DNA of 64,000 bases. Origin: CAMCXE01 sp036520615 (GTDB lineage: Bacteria > Pseudomonadota > Gammaproteobacteria > Pseudomonadales > Cellvibrionaceae). Shown one piece after another: positions 43,732-52,931 of the stretch; positions within the stretch are counted from its first letter, which is position 1, and each line of letters starts with the position of its first letter. Both the position numbers and the translations under genes were made by a program. The notes beneath the pieces were generated by a model. That model was not told the DNA's origin. It searched no databases and worked only from the letters and a program-made list of their open reading frames with translations. The stretch covers positions 1 to 64,000 of the forward strand of contig DATDJI010000022.1 of the NCBI GenBank assembly GCA_036520615.1, given 5' to 3'.

Positions 43732-45673
43732 AATATTTTTGATGCTCATGCGCGCGCATTGGCGCATGGCTTTGGCATACCACTAACAATCTCCCGCAAC
43801 ATGTGTAAATCGCAATCGCCTCTTAGCGGCACAGCCTTCTATATATGGCGCCTAATTCTGGATAAGAGCTTAATTCTGGATAAAAGCTTAATACGGTCAA
43901 TAGACTTTTGTGCCGAATAGGATTACTGGCAAATCGTGCGCTGTCTGTGCATTTTCAATCATGGGAAGCAGTGACTTATTGAGCCGTTTGCCGCTACGCA
44001 AGCCAATGCGCAGCGGTTTTATATCTATCCTATATAATAGAAGTAGGAAGCGCTCGTTCGGCCTGCAGCAGACCCAAGCAAAATAGATAAAACTTGGCAA
44101 ACGAGTTTTTAGCGGGTGCCTGGTTCTTTACCGGATTAGTCTAATTTAGGTAATCGCATTGTCTGGGCAGGTGAGTGATTAAAAGTCCGCTTTAAATTGA
44201 GCTTACGCAACTCCTCGGCCATTAACTTGATACGCTTGATTGCCATCGGACGACATTGGCAATATTTCTGGTTATTGTTTGGTGAAAAGCACGGCGTCTA
44301 TTTGGTGCCGGAGGATATTGAGCAAATCACGTCAACAAAGTGCACTCGTGTATGGCAGAGTATTTATCTGCTATACCATTAACTTAGCTATCACTCGACC
44401 TCATTTGGGGTTAAAAAACCTTCGGTAGTCGATAGATTGCTCAGTCGCATAACTGAATGAGCAGAGTTGATATTCGGATCTATTTATCAATGCGAACTTC
44501 ATAAGTACAGTGGCCTGGAGTTCAACCTGCCTCAATTATTAAAATCCCCCTTCGTAACGCCATTGCGTTATTTTCCTCATGTTCGATTATGTTGCTTGGT
44601 TAGAATCAGGGCGTTAGTAGTATTTATGCCCTAAGCTTTGTATGCGCAACTGAACAATAACTGGATTTCATTTAATCGTGGGTTCGCAAATCGCTTCGAT
44701 ACTGCTGCCAATTTTATAACCACGAAATTGTTAACCCGAAGCTACTGCTTAACTTTGTAAGCGCAGCAAACTAAAAATGATGTCTTGCTATGTCTTATAG
44801 AGCGTTAAATGACTCAATAACTGAGCGCATCTGCCCATTTGTAAATCCTTGTAGCTCAAAACCACCGGACATGCTTAATGTAATCGGATTATTCGGTCGC
44901 ATTTTGCTGATTGCAGGTGTTTCACTTGATTGTAATTGGGGATATATGACGATTTCTAGCGCCCAGTATATTTGTGTTACTGGCTAAAAGCTTTGCGGCT
45001 CATGTGGTGGAGCATAAACAATATTGGACGCGTAAGACTCTAAGCGAAGTTCATTTCTGTTATTGGCTCAGTTTGTTTGCAATTCTAAGTCTAGCGCTGT
45101 TTTGTTTGCGCATTCTTAAAGTAAAACAGGACGGGTGAGTAGGGCAAAAGGATTTTCTGCATAGTCGCATTTTGACTCAGATAATCATCGCCAGCGTGTA
45201 GCCCTCACTGAATTACTGGTGGATTAACCGTGTTAGCAATACTGCCTACGTTTTTAACCGGCAGAGGCACTTCTGTTTATCATTATTAAGAAACGCTTGA
45301 GCAGGCGACATTTGAAAGTGTTTGTTGCTTTAACGCTAACTATTATCGGGTCTCGCATACGGATGCGATTTAGAGAAGATGAATAATTCTTGAGTAAAAG
45401 CGTGCAATATCTCGGGCTGGAAAATTCGCGCGAGTAGAAAATTTGATGTTTAGCGGGGAAGCTAAAATGTTTAGCGAGCTGATAATTGTCCGTAAAACAC
45501 CAAAAAGGTATGCGTCAGTAGTAAAATTTGGTCTATTTCTCAACTTAATTGCATTTTTTTTAAAAAAAATAGTGCAAAACTCAAATTTATAAAATAAAAT
45601 TGTGTTTAGGCGCTACGAGCGCAGTAATTTTGTTTTTTACTTTAATATGCAACGTCCGTCGAGGATTATGAAA
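43732..45673. other. Large gene-poor region (1.9 kb)
   Basis: No reading frame here is convincing on either strand. Short frames on both strands overlap one another and lack ribosome-binding sites. An inverted repeat CATGCGC/GCGCATG at 43747-43768 lies just after hemH without a T-run. A tandem duplication sits at 43853-43888. The rest is AT-rich and looks like decayed DNA. The last part must contain the promoter of the H1-like gene. Confidence 0.5.
43853..43888. repeat. Two-copy tandem repeat of 18 bp
   Basis: TAATTCTGGATAAGAGCT is followed at once by TAATTCTGGATAAAAGCT (17 of 18 identical), then a partial third unit TAAT. Slippage-type duplication in non-coding DNA. Confidence 0.8.
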
Positions 45674-46549
45674 ATGGTTCAAGCAAAAAAAGTTGGTCGC
45701 CCACGTAAGGCTGATGCTGCAGCACCTGCTGCGAAAAAAGCTGGTCGTCCTAGTAAAAAAGCGGCAGTTTCTGCTTCCGCTCCTAAAAAAGCAGGCCGGC
45801 CCGCTAAAGTTTTATCTGCTGCATCTCAAGGTGCTTTAGATAAAGCAACGGCTGCTCTTGCCGCTGCTAAAGCCAAATTAGCTGACGCGAAGCAAACCGC
45901 AGAAGCAGCTTCAGCCAAAGCAAAAGCTACTAAAACTCCAGCTGCAAAAAGAACATCTGTTAAAGCTAAAGCCGCTGTTAAGGCCGTTGCTGTTAAAGTT
46001 AAAACTGCACGCGCTTCTCTTGCGAAAGCAAAATTAGGCGCAGCCTCTGCCAAAAAGAGCGCTAAAACTGCTGCCAAAGCTGCTAAGCCACCAGTAGTAA
46101 CTGGTGAGCGTCTAGAAGTATTGAGTGCTAAATTAACCTCTAAAGCTGAATCTGATTTATCTAAAGCACTTGAGGCTTTCAAAGCAAAATGGAGTAAGAA
46201 GCGTGCTAAGCTTGATTCTGCAAAGTTAAAATCTGCGAAAAAGAAGTTAAAGGTTGCTAAGGCTCCTAAAGCTGCAAAAGCGCCGAAGGCGGCTAAAACT
46301 GTTAAGGCTGCAAAAACTACTAAAGTAGCTGTTAAAAAAGGTAAGCCTGGCCGTAAGCCAAAAGCTGAAAAAGCAGTTAAAGCTACTAAATCAGTTAAAG
46401 CTCCCAAAGTAGCGAAAGCAGCAAAAGTTCCTAAAGCATCCGTTGCTGCTGGCAAGCGTGGAAAAGGACGCCCTAAGAAAGTAGGCAATGATGTAGCTGG
46501 AACTTCTGCTCCAAAACGTCGCGGTCGCCCACCAAAAGCAAAAGCGTAA
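45674..46549 (+). CDS. Histone H1-like, AT-hook, Lys/Ala-rich DNA-binding protein (AlgP-like)
   Basis: Very basic low-complexity protein of 291 residues that should coat or bend DNA. GRP-type AT-hook cores open it (KKVGRPRK, KKAGRPSKK, KKAGRPAK) and close it (GKGRPKK, RRGRPPKAKA). Between them lie long Ala/Lys runs (KAPKAAKAPKAAK and similar) like the C-terminal tail of eukaryotic histone H1 and of Pseudomonas AlgP/AlgR3. I prefer ATG 45674 because GAGGA is eight bases upstream; ATG 45668 is too close to it. It is isolated in gene-poor DNA. The repeat content makes it likely to vary in length between strains. Confidence 0.8.
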   Translation: MVQAKKVGRPRKADAAAPAAKKAGRPSKKAAVSASAPKKAGRPAKVLSAASQGALDKATAALAAAKAKLADAKQTAEAASAKAKATKTPAAKRTSVKAKAAVKAVAVKVKTARASLAKAKLGAASAKKSAKTAAKAAKPPVVTGERLEVLSAKLTSKAESDLSKALEAFKAKWSKKRAKLDSAKLKSAKKKLKVAKAPKAAKAPKAAKTVKAAKTTKVAVKKGKPGRKPKAEKAVKATKSVKAPKVAKAAKVPKASVAAGKRGKGRPKKVGNDVAGTSAPKRRGRPPKAKA

Positions 46550-46569
46550 TTTTTTAATCTAGTTGATCT

Positions 46570-46601
46570 AAACCGAGCGCTTCCTTTTTTGCGTTCGGTT
46601 T
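46570..46601 (+). terminator. Hairpin after the H1-like gene
   Basis: AAACCGAGCGC pairs with GCGTTCGGTTT (one G-T pair) around a T-rich loop. No long T-run follows the stem, so it may be a terminator or a 3' stabilising hairpin. Confidence 0.55.
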
Positions 46602-47356
46602 CTCGGCATCAGAGCTGTATTTACTTGTCGATGTAAGTGGTTACAGTAAAATCGAAACCCCGATAATGCTTTATTGCGTTACGGGGTTTTGGCGTTGACT
46701 TTCCCTGCGCTCTAGCGGGTGGGTGTTTCTTACAGCTTGAACTAAGTTTGGCTCGCATCTCTTGCGCTTTTTGTCCTCGTTAACCACGATGCATTTTATG
46801 CTTAGCGAGTATTTGCGACCAACGTTTTTCGGATGGCGTATAGTCAAAATTAGCTCAGCTAATCAATAAGGCGCTATTAGCTGCTGTTTTTATATTTACA
46901 GCTGTAGTATTTGAGCCTTTGAATTCCCTCCACCAAACTCTGGTTGCGCAGTGATAGGCTGGCCTCATCATTTCGATACTGCATTTAAGCTATATATGTT
47001 TGCCTCTTCAAATCATTTATTTGCTGCGTTTGTTTGCGGCTCTTCTCAAGCCGAAGAGTTAAAAAAATCGAATGATTATTGTGATTGAAGTATACATCGC
47101 CGTTAGTTCTGAACGGCTATCTACGTCGTTTAACTGCAATTAAGACTTTCTACTTTGTATAAATATTGCGTTGTTTAAGCATCATCTCACATGAAGTCTT
47201 TTTAAATTAAAGTGTTCAGTCGTTCTTTTAATAGAATGGATCAAGCCAATTTTTGCTGTTGATGTTGGCGTAATTTGCGATCCACCACTGAGTCTGTACA
47301 GTAGCGGGTGACTTATACTTAGGCTGTAGATGTAAGTGATGATGGAGTAGTTCGGT
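46602..47356. other. Gene-poor region upstream of the DUF4377-like gene
   Basis: About 750 bp, AT-rich, without a supportable gene. AAACCCCG and CGGGGTTTT (about 46656-46690) form a stem with a long loop that could act as a second terminator. Nothing else stands out. Confidence 0.4.
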
Positions 47357-47989
47357 ATGGCAAGTAAAAAAAGCTTTTTAGTGATGCTGGCTTTGAGCGT
47401 TTTATCCAGTTGTGGAGGCGGCGGTGGTAGTGGTGGTGGAGATGTTACTGTTGATCCGAAAGGTCGGGTAGAAAACGAGGCGGTAGAAACACTTTCGGTC
47501 AATCATCATCATTATTGGAATCCCAATGACTGGCCTTCACCTTCTTTAAGTTTAATTGTTTCCTCTGGCAGTGTGCCGGATTTTTCATTGGAACGAATGC
47601 AAACAATACCGACTATTAGTGGTTTTGTTTATGAGCCCGGGTATGTGTACCGAATTCGCGTGAAAAAAACTAAACTCATTCATCTGGCCGATGTGCCGGT
47701 ATTTTCATATTCCTTGCTCGCCACCGAGCAAAAACAATCTGCAATAGGTCAAGCGTTTGATTTTGCGTTCCCTAAAACACAGCAATATAAACGCACTGGC
47801 ACCTCAATTAAACCGCTCAATTTGCCGCTGGAATATATGTGTGAGATCACGGTGTGTGAGTCGATAGACGCGCTTATGCTCAGGCCCGATGTAGCTGAAG
47901 TCGTATTGCGTGCAACAGTTGTGTCGCCTGACAAACCCATTTTGTTTACGGCAATTAAGGCCATTAATTCAACGCCCACTGTACCTTAA
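47357..47989 (+). CDS. Lipoprotein with DUF4377-like domain
   Basis: A 210-residue predicted lipoprotein: signal peptide KSFLVMLALSVLSSC with lipobox LSSC, then a Gly-rich linker GGGGGSGGGD. The central segment EPGYVYRIRVKKTKLIHLADVPVF-type pattern (split here as EPGYVYRIRVKK and ADVPVFSYSLL) resembles the DUF4377 domain of envelope lipoproteins and META-type proteins. Two Cys in MCEITVCESID may form a disulfide. Function unknown; single-gene unit. Domain call is by eye and moderate. Confidence 0.65.
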   Translation: MASKKSFLVMLALSVLSSCGGGGGSGGGDVTVDPKGRVENEAVETLSVNHHHYWNPNDWPSPSLSLIVSSGSVPDFSLERMQTIPTISGFVYEPGYVYRIRVKKTKLIHLADVPVFSYSLLATEQKQSAIGQAFDFAFPKTQQYKRTGTSIKPLNLPLEYMCEITVCESIDALMLRPDVAEVVLRATVVSPDKPILFTAIKAINSTPTVP

Positions 47990-48141
47990 TCATTTGCAAA
48001 ATCATTGAGTATGGCGGTCATATACTTTCTCCAGAATCGCTTAAGAAACTACTTGGCTGATGAATGAGCTGTGCTGACCAGTACAAACGTGGATAATTTC
48101 TAGCTGTATAGCGGCTGTTTTTTGAAATAACTTTTTTCGTA

Positions 48142-48361
48142 GGGAACCTCTAAAAAATTACACACGGGCGCGGGCGTCGTTGAATTTTCCAAAAATGCTC
48201 ATTTATGGCCTGTAAACTCGGCAACTGCCTGTATTACTCTCAATGCATTCTAGATGAAATTGTACATTCTTCTTTCATGCAGTCGTTCGCATTTTTGGTT
48301 AATTCGCCTAGCCGGCGGCGTCTAGCAAGCGCTTCTCCACCTACATTTTTCATAGGTACTC
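48142..48361. mobile_element. MITE-like element, copy B (about 220 bp)
   Basis: Left end GGGAACCTCTAAAAAATTAC and right end CCTACATTTTTCATAGGTAC correspond to the ends of copy A at 33.95-34.05 kb, with a few changes. Internal CGTTGAATTTTCC on the left and GCGCTTC plus CACCTACATTTTT on the right are also shared, but this copy has about 115 bp of extra internal sequence. It has no coding capacity. It lies downstream of the decayed chemoreceptor gene. Confidence 0.65.
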
Positions 48362-48417
48362 AAGGAAATTTGAAATGCTAAGGGAGTTTTCAATTGGCGT
48401 AGATGGCGGCATGCAAA

Positions 48418-49840
48418 TTAATTGGTTTTGAATTTTCGCAGTGCTTGATCTAATTCTGCCGCGACTTTTTCTAGGTCGTTGGATGCTTCAGCCACATTAG
48501 ATGCCAATTGAGCGCCGTCTTTGGCATATTGGGAAATATTGAGTGAATTTCTGCTGATGTGCTCAACCACTATGGATTGCTGATTTGCTGAAGGTGAAAT
48601 TTGCTCATTTACACCGCAGATACGTTTTACGGAAGCGTCAATCTGGCTGAGTGCTGAACCTGTTTCCCGCAGCTTGAGCAACTGATTGTTCCGCAATGAC
48701 TTGATTTTGTGTCATAGCTTCCACTGCTTGGAGCGCACTTTGTTGTAATTTGCTAATCATCACTTGAATTTCCTGTGTGGATTCTGCGGTGCGAAAGGCA
48801 AGTTCACGTACAGAATCAGCAACCACTGCGAATCCACGGACCTGGTCACCAGCGCGCGCAGCTTCTATCGCTGCATTAATGCTAGTAAATTAATTTGATC
48901 GGTAATGCCTCTATTCACGTTGACCACGCCGATAATATTGGCGCTATCGCTGTTGAGTTGCGTAATGACCTCGGATGATTTTTTAACGTTTTGGATTGCT
49001 CATGAAAAACCGAGCCTAAGCGTATAACTCGCGCCATAAGTTCGCGCAGACTTAAGATAATTCATTAATGGTAGCGCCAAGTGCACCTAATCCATCGCCA
49101 TAGCCTGTTGGGATCTTTTGCGATAAGTCTCCTTCCTCATTAATAAGCCGATAAACAAATTTTTGCATATTAAGAATAGGAGCAATAATAAATTGCGGTA
49201 TGAGCAGGGCCATTGAAATAGCGATTAGTGCACATAGCCCCAGCGATACTCCTACAATGTATCGGCTGCGCACGATCGATTCTTCAGACATGCGCATTAT
49301 TTTTTCGGAACGGTGGTTTATATATTCTTTTAGCGCATAAATATGTGTACGCATTTTTTCAAATGCCTGATTTTCATCTTTAAAACTTGCTTCAATAGCG
49401 GTGGTGCGTCCCTCGCGCGTATTAGTGGGACGGGCTGTGATTACGCTTTTAGTTAATTGCTCCCAATGGTCGCGAGTTTCTAAATAAGCATTAAACTAAG
49501 CGGTTATATCGGCATCTGGGATTTTTTTGCGAAAGGCTAATAATTTTTCATCGGTATTAAGGCTTTTAGTATGCGTGCTGGAAGATTGTAAAAATTCGGG
49601 CGACTCGGGATTTAGAAACAACATGCTGCGCTCTTGTGCTAGCACCTTATGTACTTCTGAATCCGCTTCCAGTAAGTCGTTGGCGGCGGCTAGATTCACT
49701 GCACCGAGAAGTTTAATGTGCTGGTCTATAGTTGTTAGCTGCACCAGTGTTATCACGCCTAACAAAACTGCAAGGCTTGTGATAACAATGATGGGTAGCA
49801 GTAACTTGCTTCTTAGTGTTAATCCGTAAAGCCAGCTCAT
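48418..49840 (-). pseudogene. Methyl-accepting chemotaxis protein, multiply disrupted
   Basis: A chemoreceptor gene in pieces. 49496-49840 encodes the N-terminal membrane segment and periplasmic start (MSWLYGLTLRSKLLLPIIV) up to a TAA. 49052-49354 encodes TM2 and a HAMP-like region (LIPQFIIAPILNMQKFV, GDLSQKIPTGYGDGLG). 48638-48826 and 48418-48696, in different frames, encode the signalling domain (DSVRELAFRTAESTQEI and then QISPSANQQS). At least three frameshifts or stops separate these parts, so no full receptor can be made. Remnants are still easily read, so the loss is fairly recent. It follows an intact periplasmic sensor gene. Confidence 0.85.
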
Positions 49841-49850
49841 TGTTATAAGC

Positions 49851-50441
49851 CTATTTGGTTTTTTCTAATTCGTCTAAATTAATGCCCACGCATATTGCTC
49901 CGATCACCGTGCCGGCATCTGTAACCGGCACCGCTATCTGTATCAGATAGGCCTTTGCGCTGTCATCAAATTTGCTTTTACCTATATCAACGCCGCCTGC
50001 ACCTGCTTTGTAAGCGTTAGTAAATTTATCTTCATCACCCTGCCAATAATCTGAGGTTTTGTTTGTCATGGCGACGTTGGCGCCCTGGTTATCCATCAAG
50101 ATGCTTTCAAAAAAATAGGGTTTTGTTGCTTCAAGAATATTTAATTCTGTTGCAGCGGAATTCTTCATCAGGCTTTTCATTTGATCATCAAGCCCCGTCG
50201 TCGCCATCCATTCTTTATCACGCTTTTGAATAGCATCAAGGCTGAGCTTTTTGGCATTTTGCTCTTTCACTGCCGCAACAATTATGGGGTTTTCGCCCCA
50301 TTTTTTTATTGTCGGTACGAGGACGGAAACCAGTTCGCTAGTTTCTGCCCGCGCGCCAACGCTAAATACGAGGCATAGAGTTGCGCAAATAAAGCTGCCA
50401 AGATGCTGAAAGCGCTTTGGACTTAATCTAAAAAATAACAT
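49851..50441 (-). CDS. Periplasmic Cache/PDC sensor-domain protein
   Basis: A 196-residue exported protein with a signal peptide (FICATLCLVFSVGARA) and a single PDC/sCache-like domain. The end of it, AYLIQIAVPVTDAGTVIGAICVGINLDEL, is the typical C-terminal beta-sheet of Cache domains, and GANVAMTNKTSDYWQGD is the usual ligand-pocket segment. No membrane anchor or signalling domain is attached, so it would act as a periplasmic ligand-binding partner. It lies ten bases upstream of the disrupted chemoreceptor in the same direction and probably worked with it. Confidence 0.75.
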   Translation of the reverse strand: MLFFRLSPKRFQHLGSFICATLCLVFSVGARAETSELVSVLVPTIKKWGENPIIVAAVKEQNAKKLSLDAIQKRDKEWMATTGLDDQMKSLMKNSAATELNILEATKPYFFESILMDNQGANVAMTNKTSDYWQGDEDKFTNAYKAGAGGVDIGKSKFDDSAKAYLIQIAVPVTDAGTVIGAICVGINLDELEKTK

Positions 50442-50866
50442 GCTAACTCCTAAGCGTGCTCTGAAAATTAAATAGGGGGAATTCGTAAAGATACTAACCG
50501 ACAGTTGGCCTGGCGCAATTAACCACGCCGAACGAAGAGGGCTGGTTTTTCACAGGTTCAGCAACGTACTAGAGTAATAGTTGGCTAGCCTACATGCGTC
50601 AAGGTGCATGAACCGCAGCTTTGTTTTTTTGCTGGGCGTTTATGTCCAGTGAAATTTGATGTTGTGAAAGAATAAATAAAAATAGAGATTTTATAGCTGC
50701 TTAAAAAGCGTAACGGGGCTAAACCCGGTTGGCTCTTTTGCAAAGTCGTTGCGATTAAGTGATGTGTGGGGATTTATAAATGTTGCCAAATATCTACATG
50801 CAGGCGCCGCTGGTTTAAGCGTAAAAACACACAGTTAATGATGGGAATACGAATAGCGCGCGGCTA
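50442..50866. other. Intergenic region between the Cache protein and ispA
   Basis: About 425 bp without a gene. An imperfect hairpin AACGGGG/CCCGGTT near 50711-50729 followed on the minus strand by sequence with T-rich character may end the xseB-ispA transcript. Nothing else is visible. Confidence 0.4.
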
Positions 50867-51754
50867 TTAAAACCCTCGTGCTATTACGTACTGCGCCAAT
50901 TTTCGTAAGGCTTCAGCGCCTGTATCAAATTCCTCAACGCTTGCCAGAGCTTCTGCTATTAATGCATGAGCGTGGTTGCGGGCCGCGTCTAATCCCAACA
51001 GGCTGACATATGTAGATTTATTCAAGTGTTCATCAGCACCCTGCTGTTTACCAAGTGTTGTTGTATCGCTTGTGACATCCAAAATATCGTCCTGCACTTG
51101 AAACGCAAGGCCAATAGCGCGGGCGTAGTGGGTGAGGGCTCTTTTGCGCTGCGGCGTCGTCTCGCCCGCGCTTAAAGCACCCATCAACACAGCTGCTTCG
51201 ATTAGAGCGCCGGTTTTGTGCCGGTGCATCGTTTCTAATTGTTGTAATGAAATGGTTTGATCAGTAGCGGCCATATCCAATGCCTGCCCGGCCACCATGC
51301 CTTGAGCTCCGGAGGCCTTGCAGAGCTGTTCAATAAGTGCAAGGCGAATATGCGCAGGCGCATCCGCCGTTGTAAGTTCAGTGAAGGCTAGGGTTTGCAA
51401 GGCGTCGCCAGCAAGAATGGCGGTGGCTTCCCCATACGCGATATGGCAAGTAGGCTGGCCGCGGCGCAGGTGGTCGTTATCCATGGCGGGCAGGTCATCA
51501 TGAATCAGGCTGTACGCGTGGATGGCTTCCAGCGCTACCGCTGCGGCACGGGTAGCTGCAGTAACGCCACCGCAGGCCTCGGCTGCGGCCATAACCAATA
51601 TCGGTCGTAGCCGTTTACCGCCTAATAACAGGCTGTAGCGCATAGCTGCAATTAAATGCTCACTGCCAGGCACGGCCTGGGGTAGCGCCTCTGCCAGCCA
51701 TTGATTACACGTGCTGGTTTGAGTGCTTAAGTAATCGCTAAAGTCGAATGGCAT
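50867..51754 (-). CDS. ispA: Farnesyl diphosphate synthase
   Basis: Condenses dimethylallyl/geranyl diphosphate with isopentenyl diphosphate to farnesyl diphosphate for quinone and undecaprenyl synthesis. The 295-residue protein has GGKRLRPILV, the first Asp-rich motif in HDDLPAMDNDDLRRG-type form (seen as SLIHDDLPAMDND), and the second in FQVQDDILDVTSD. It overlaps the xseB stop by one base (TAATG). dxs, which often follows in pseudomonads, is absent from this position. Confidence 0.95.
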   Translation of the reverse strand: MPFDFSDYLSTQTSTCNQWLAEALPQAVPGSEHLIAAMRYSLLLGGKRLRPILVMAAAEACGGVTAATRAAAVALEAIHAYSLIHDDLPAMDNDHLRRGQPTCHIAYGEATAILAGDALQTLAFTELTTADAPAHIRLALIEQLCKASGAQGMVAGQALDMAATDQTISLQQLETMHRHKTGALIEAAVLMGALSAGETTPQRKRALTHYARAIGLAFQVQDDILDVTSDTTTLGKQQGADEHLNKSTYVSLLGLDAARNHAHALIAEALASVEEFDTGAEALRKLAQYVIARGF

Positions 51755-51984
51755 TAAGCATTTTCCTCAGGATTAAACGGCGCCGTGTCGCCTTTAGCGA
51801 GCAATATTTCCACTTTCTGCTCTGCCTCCTGCAATGCCTGTTGGCATTCGCGGGAAAGTTTAATGCCCTCTTCAAATGCTTTTAATGAATCGTCCAAACT
51901 CATAGAACCTTTTTCCATGGCGGTGACTAGCGTTTCCAGTGCACTTAAGGATTTTTCAAAGTCGATTTTTTTCTTCGCCGCCAT
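51754..51984 (-). CDS. xseB: Exodeoxyribonuclease VII small subunit
   Basis: Small subunit of exonuclease VII, which degrades single-stranded DNA to oligonucleotides. The 76-residue protein has the family pattern FEKSLSALETLVTAMEKG, LDDSLKAFEEGIKL and CQQALQEAEQKVEIL, predicted as a helical hairpin. It is the first gene of the xseB-ispA operon and overlaps ispA by one base. It is divergent from the pomA gene. Confidence 0.95.
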   Translation of the reverse strand: MAAKKKIDFEKSLSALETLVTAMEKGSMSLDDSLKAFEEGIKLSRECQQALQEAEQKVEILLAKGDTAPFNPEENA

Positions 51985-52154
51985 AGGATGATTCTCGCAA
52001 GAACAGGGTGAACCCTGCCAAAAGGCGGAACACTAGCCTGCACCACCAAAGCTCGCAAGTCCTCTCAAACAATTTATCCCGAAGAGCGGCGGTTAAAACC
52101 TTTTCGCAGGTGAACGCAGGTTTTTATGTCTACAGTTGTACAGGTGAGATTAAC

Positions 52155-52928
52155 GTGTTTGTGGAGATGTCCGTGGATTTGGCAACCCTCATTGGTCTGG
52201 TGGGAGTTACGCTTTTATTATCGTTTGCAGCCTCATTAAGCGGCGGCTTGGCGATGTTTTTCGACGTGCCCTCATTGATGATTGTTTTTGGCGGATCTTT
52301 TTTTGTGGTGATGGCAAAATTTGGTATGACGCAATTCCTCGGTGCGGGAAAAGTAGCGAGCCGAGCATTGCGGCTTAAAGCACTGGAACCGCACGATTTG
52401 ATCGTAGAGTTAGTAGGGCTTGCCGATGTGGCGCGGCGAGGCGGCCTACTAGCCTTGGAAGATCGACGTATTTCCAATCCATTTCTAAAGCGCGGTGTGG
52501 AGTTACTGGTAGACGGCCAGGATCCCGACCTGGTTAAGGCGTTAATGGTGAAAGAGAAGCAAGAAACTTCTCAGCGGCACCAGCGCGCCGCGCAAGTATT
52601 TAGCGCCTTTGGTGAAGTCACACCTGCGATGGGGATGATAGGCACGCTGGTAGGCCTCGTCAGTATGCTGGGGAATATGGCGGATCCTAAGGCTATCGGG
52701 CCTTCGATGGCGGTGGCTCTGCTTACGACGTTGTATGGTGCTGTGCTTGCCAACTGCGTGTTTATTCCTATTGCAGATAAATTGCGTCTGCGTGCTCAAG
52801 AAGAATCCTCCTGTAAAAATCTGATGCTTGATGGCGTGCTGGCTATTCAGCAGGGGCTTAATCCACGCTTGGTGGATTCCATGCTGCGTGCGTATTTGCC
52901 AGAAGGGCAGCGCAAGGGCAATAGGTGA
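52155..52928 (+). CDS. pomA: Flagellar stator subunit PomA/MotA
   Basis: Ion-channel subunit of the flagellar motor stator. The start is GTG 52155 (FVEMSVDLATLIG), set by AGGTGAG at 52142-52148 six bases upstream. Product 257 residues, the length of PomA. Four membrane segments: about 8-30, 35-50, 150-175 and 185-205. The cytoplasmic loop carries ALEDRRISNPFLKRGVELLVDG, and TM3 has GEVTPAMGMIGTLVGLVSML with the conserved Pro. The PomA-like layout suggests a sodium-driven motor, but this is inference. Cotranscribed with pomB and a PilZ gene. Confidence 0.93.
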   Translation: MFVEMSVDLATLIGLVGVTLLLSFAASLSGGLAMFFDVPSLMIVFGGSFFVVMAKFGMTQFLGAGKVASRALRLKALEPHDLIVELVGLADVARRGGLLALEDRRISNPFLKRGVELLVDGQDPDLVKALMVKEKQETSQRHQRAAQVFSAFGEVTPAMGMIGTLVGLVSMLGNMADPKAIGPSMAVALLTTLYGAVLANCVFIPIADKLRLRAQEESSCKNLMLDGVLAIQQGLNPRLVDSMLRAYLPEGQRKGNR

Positions 52929-52931
52929 GTT

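Noticed and set aside
43897..44382. Short frames on both strands after hemH that look partly protein-like
   Set aside because: They overlap one another on opposite strands, have no ribosome-binding sites and contain stops in every longer reading; I cannot support either as a gene.
45826..46488. A 220-codon minus-strand frame opposite the H1-like gene
   Set aside because: Its Ala/Leu/Phe composition is what Lys/Ala codons give when read backwards; it has no independent support.
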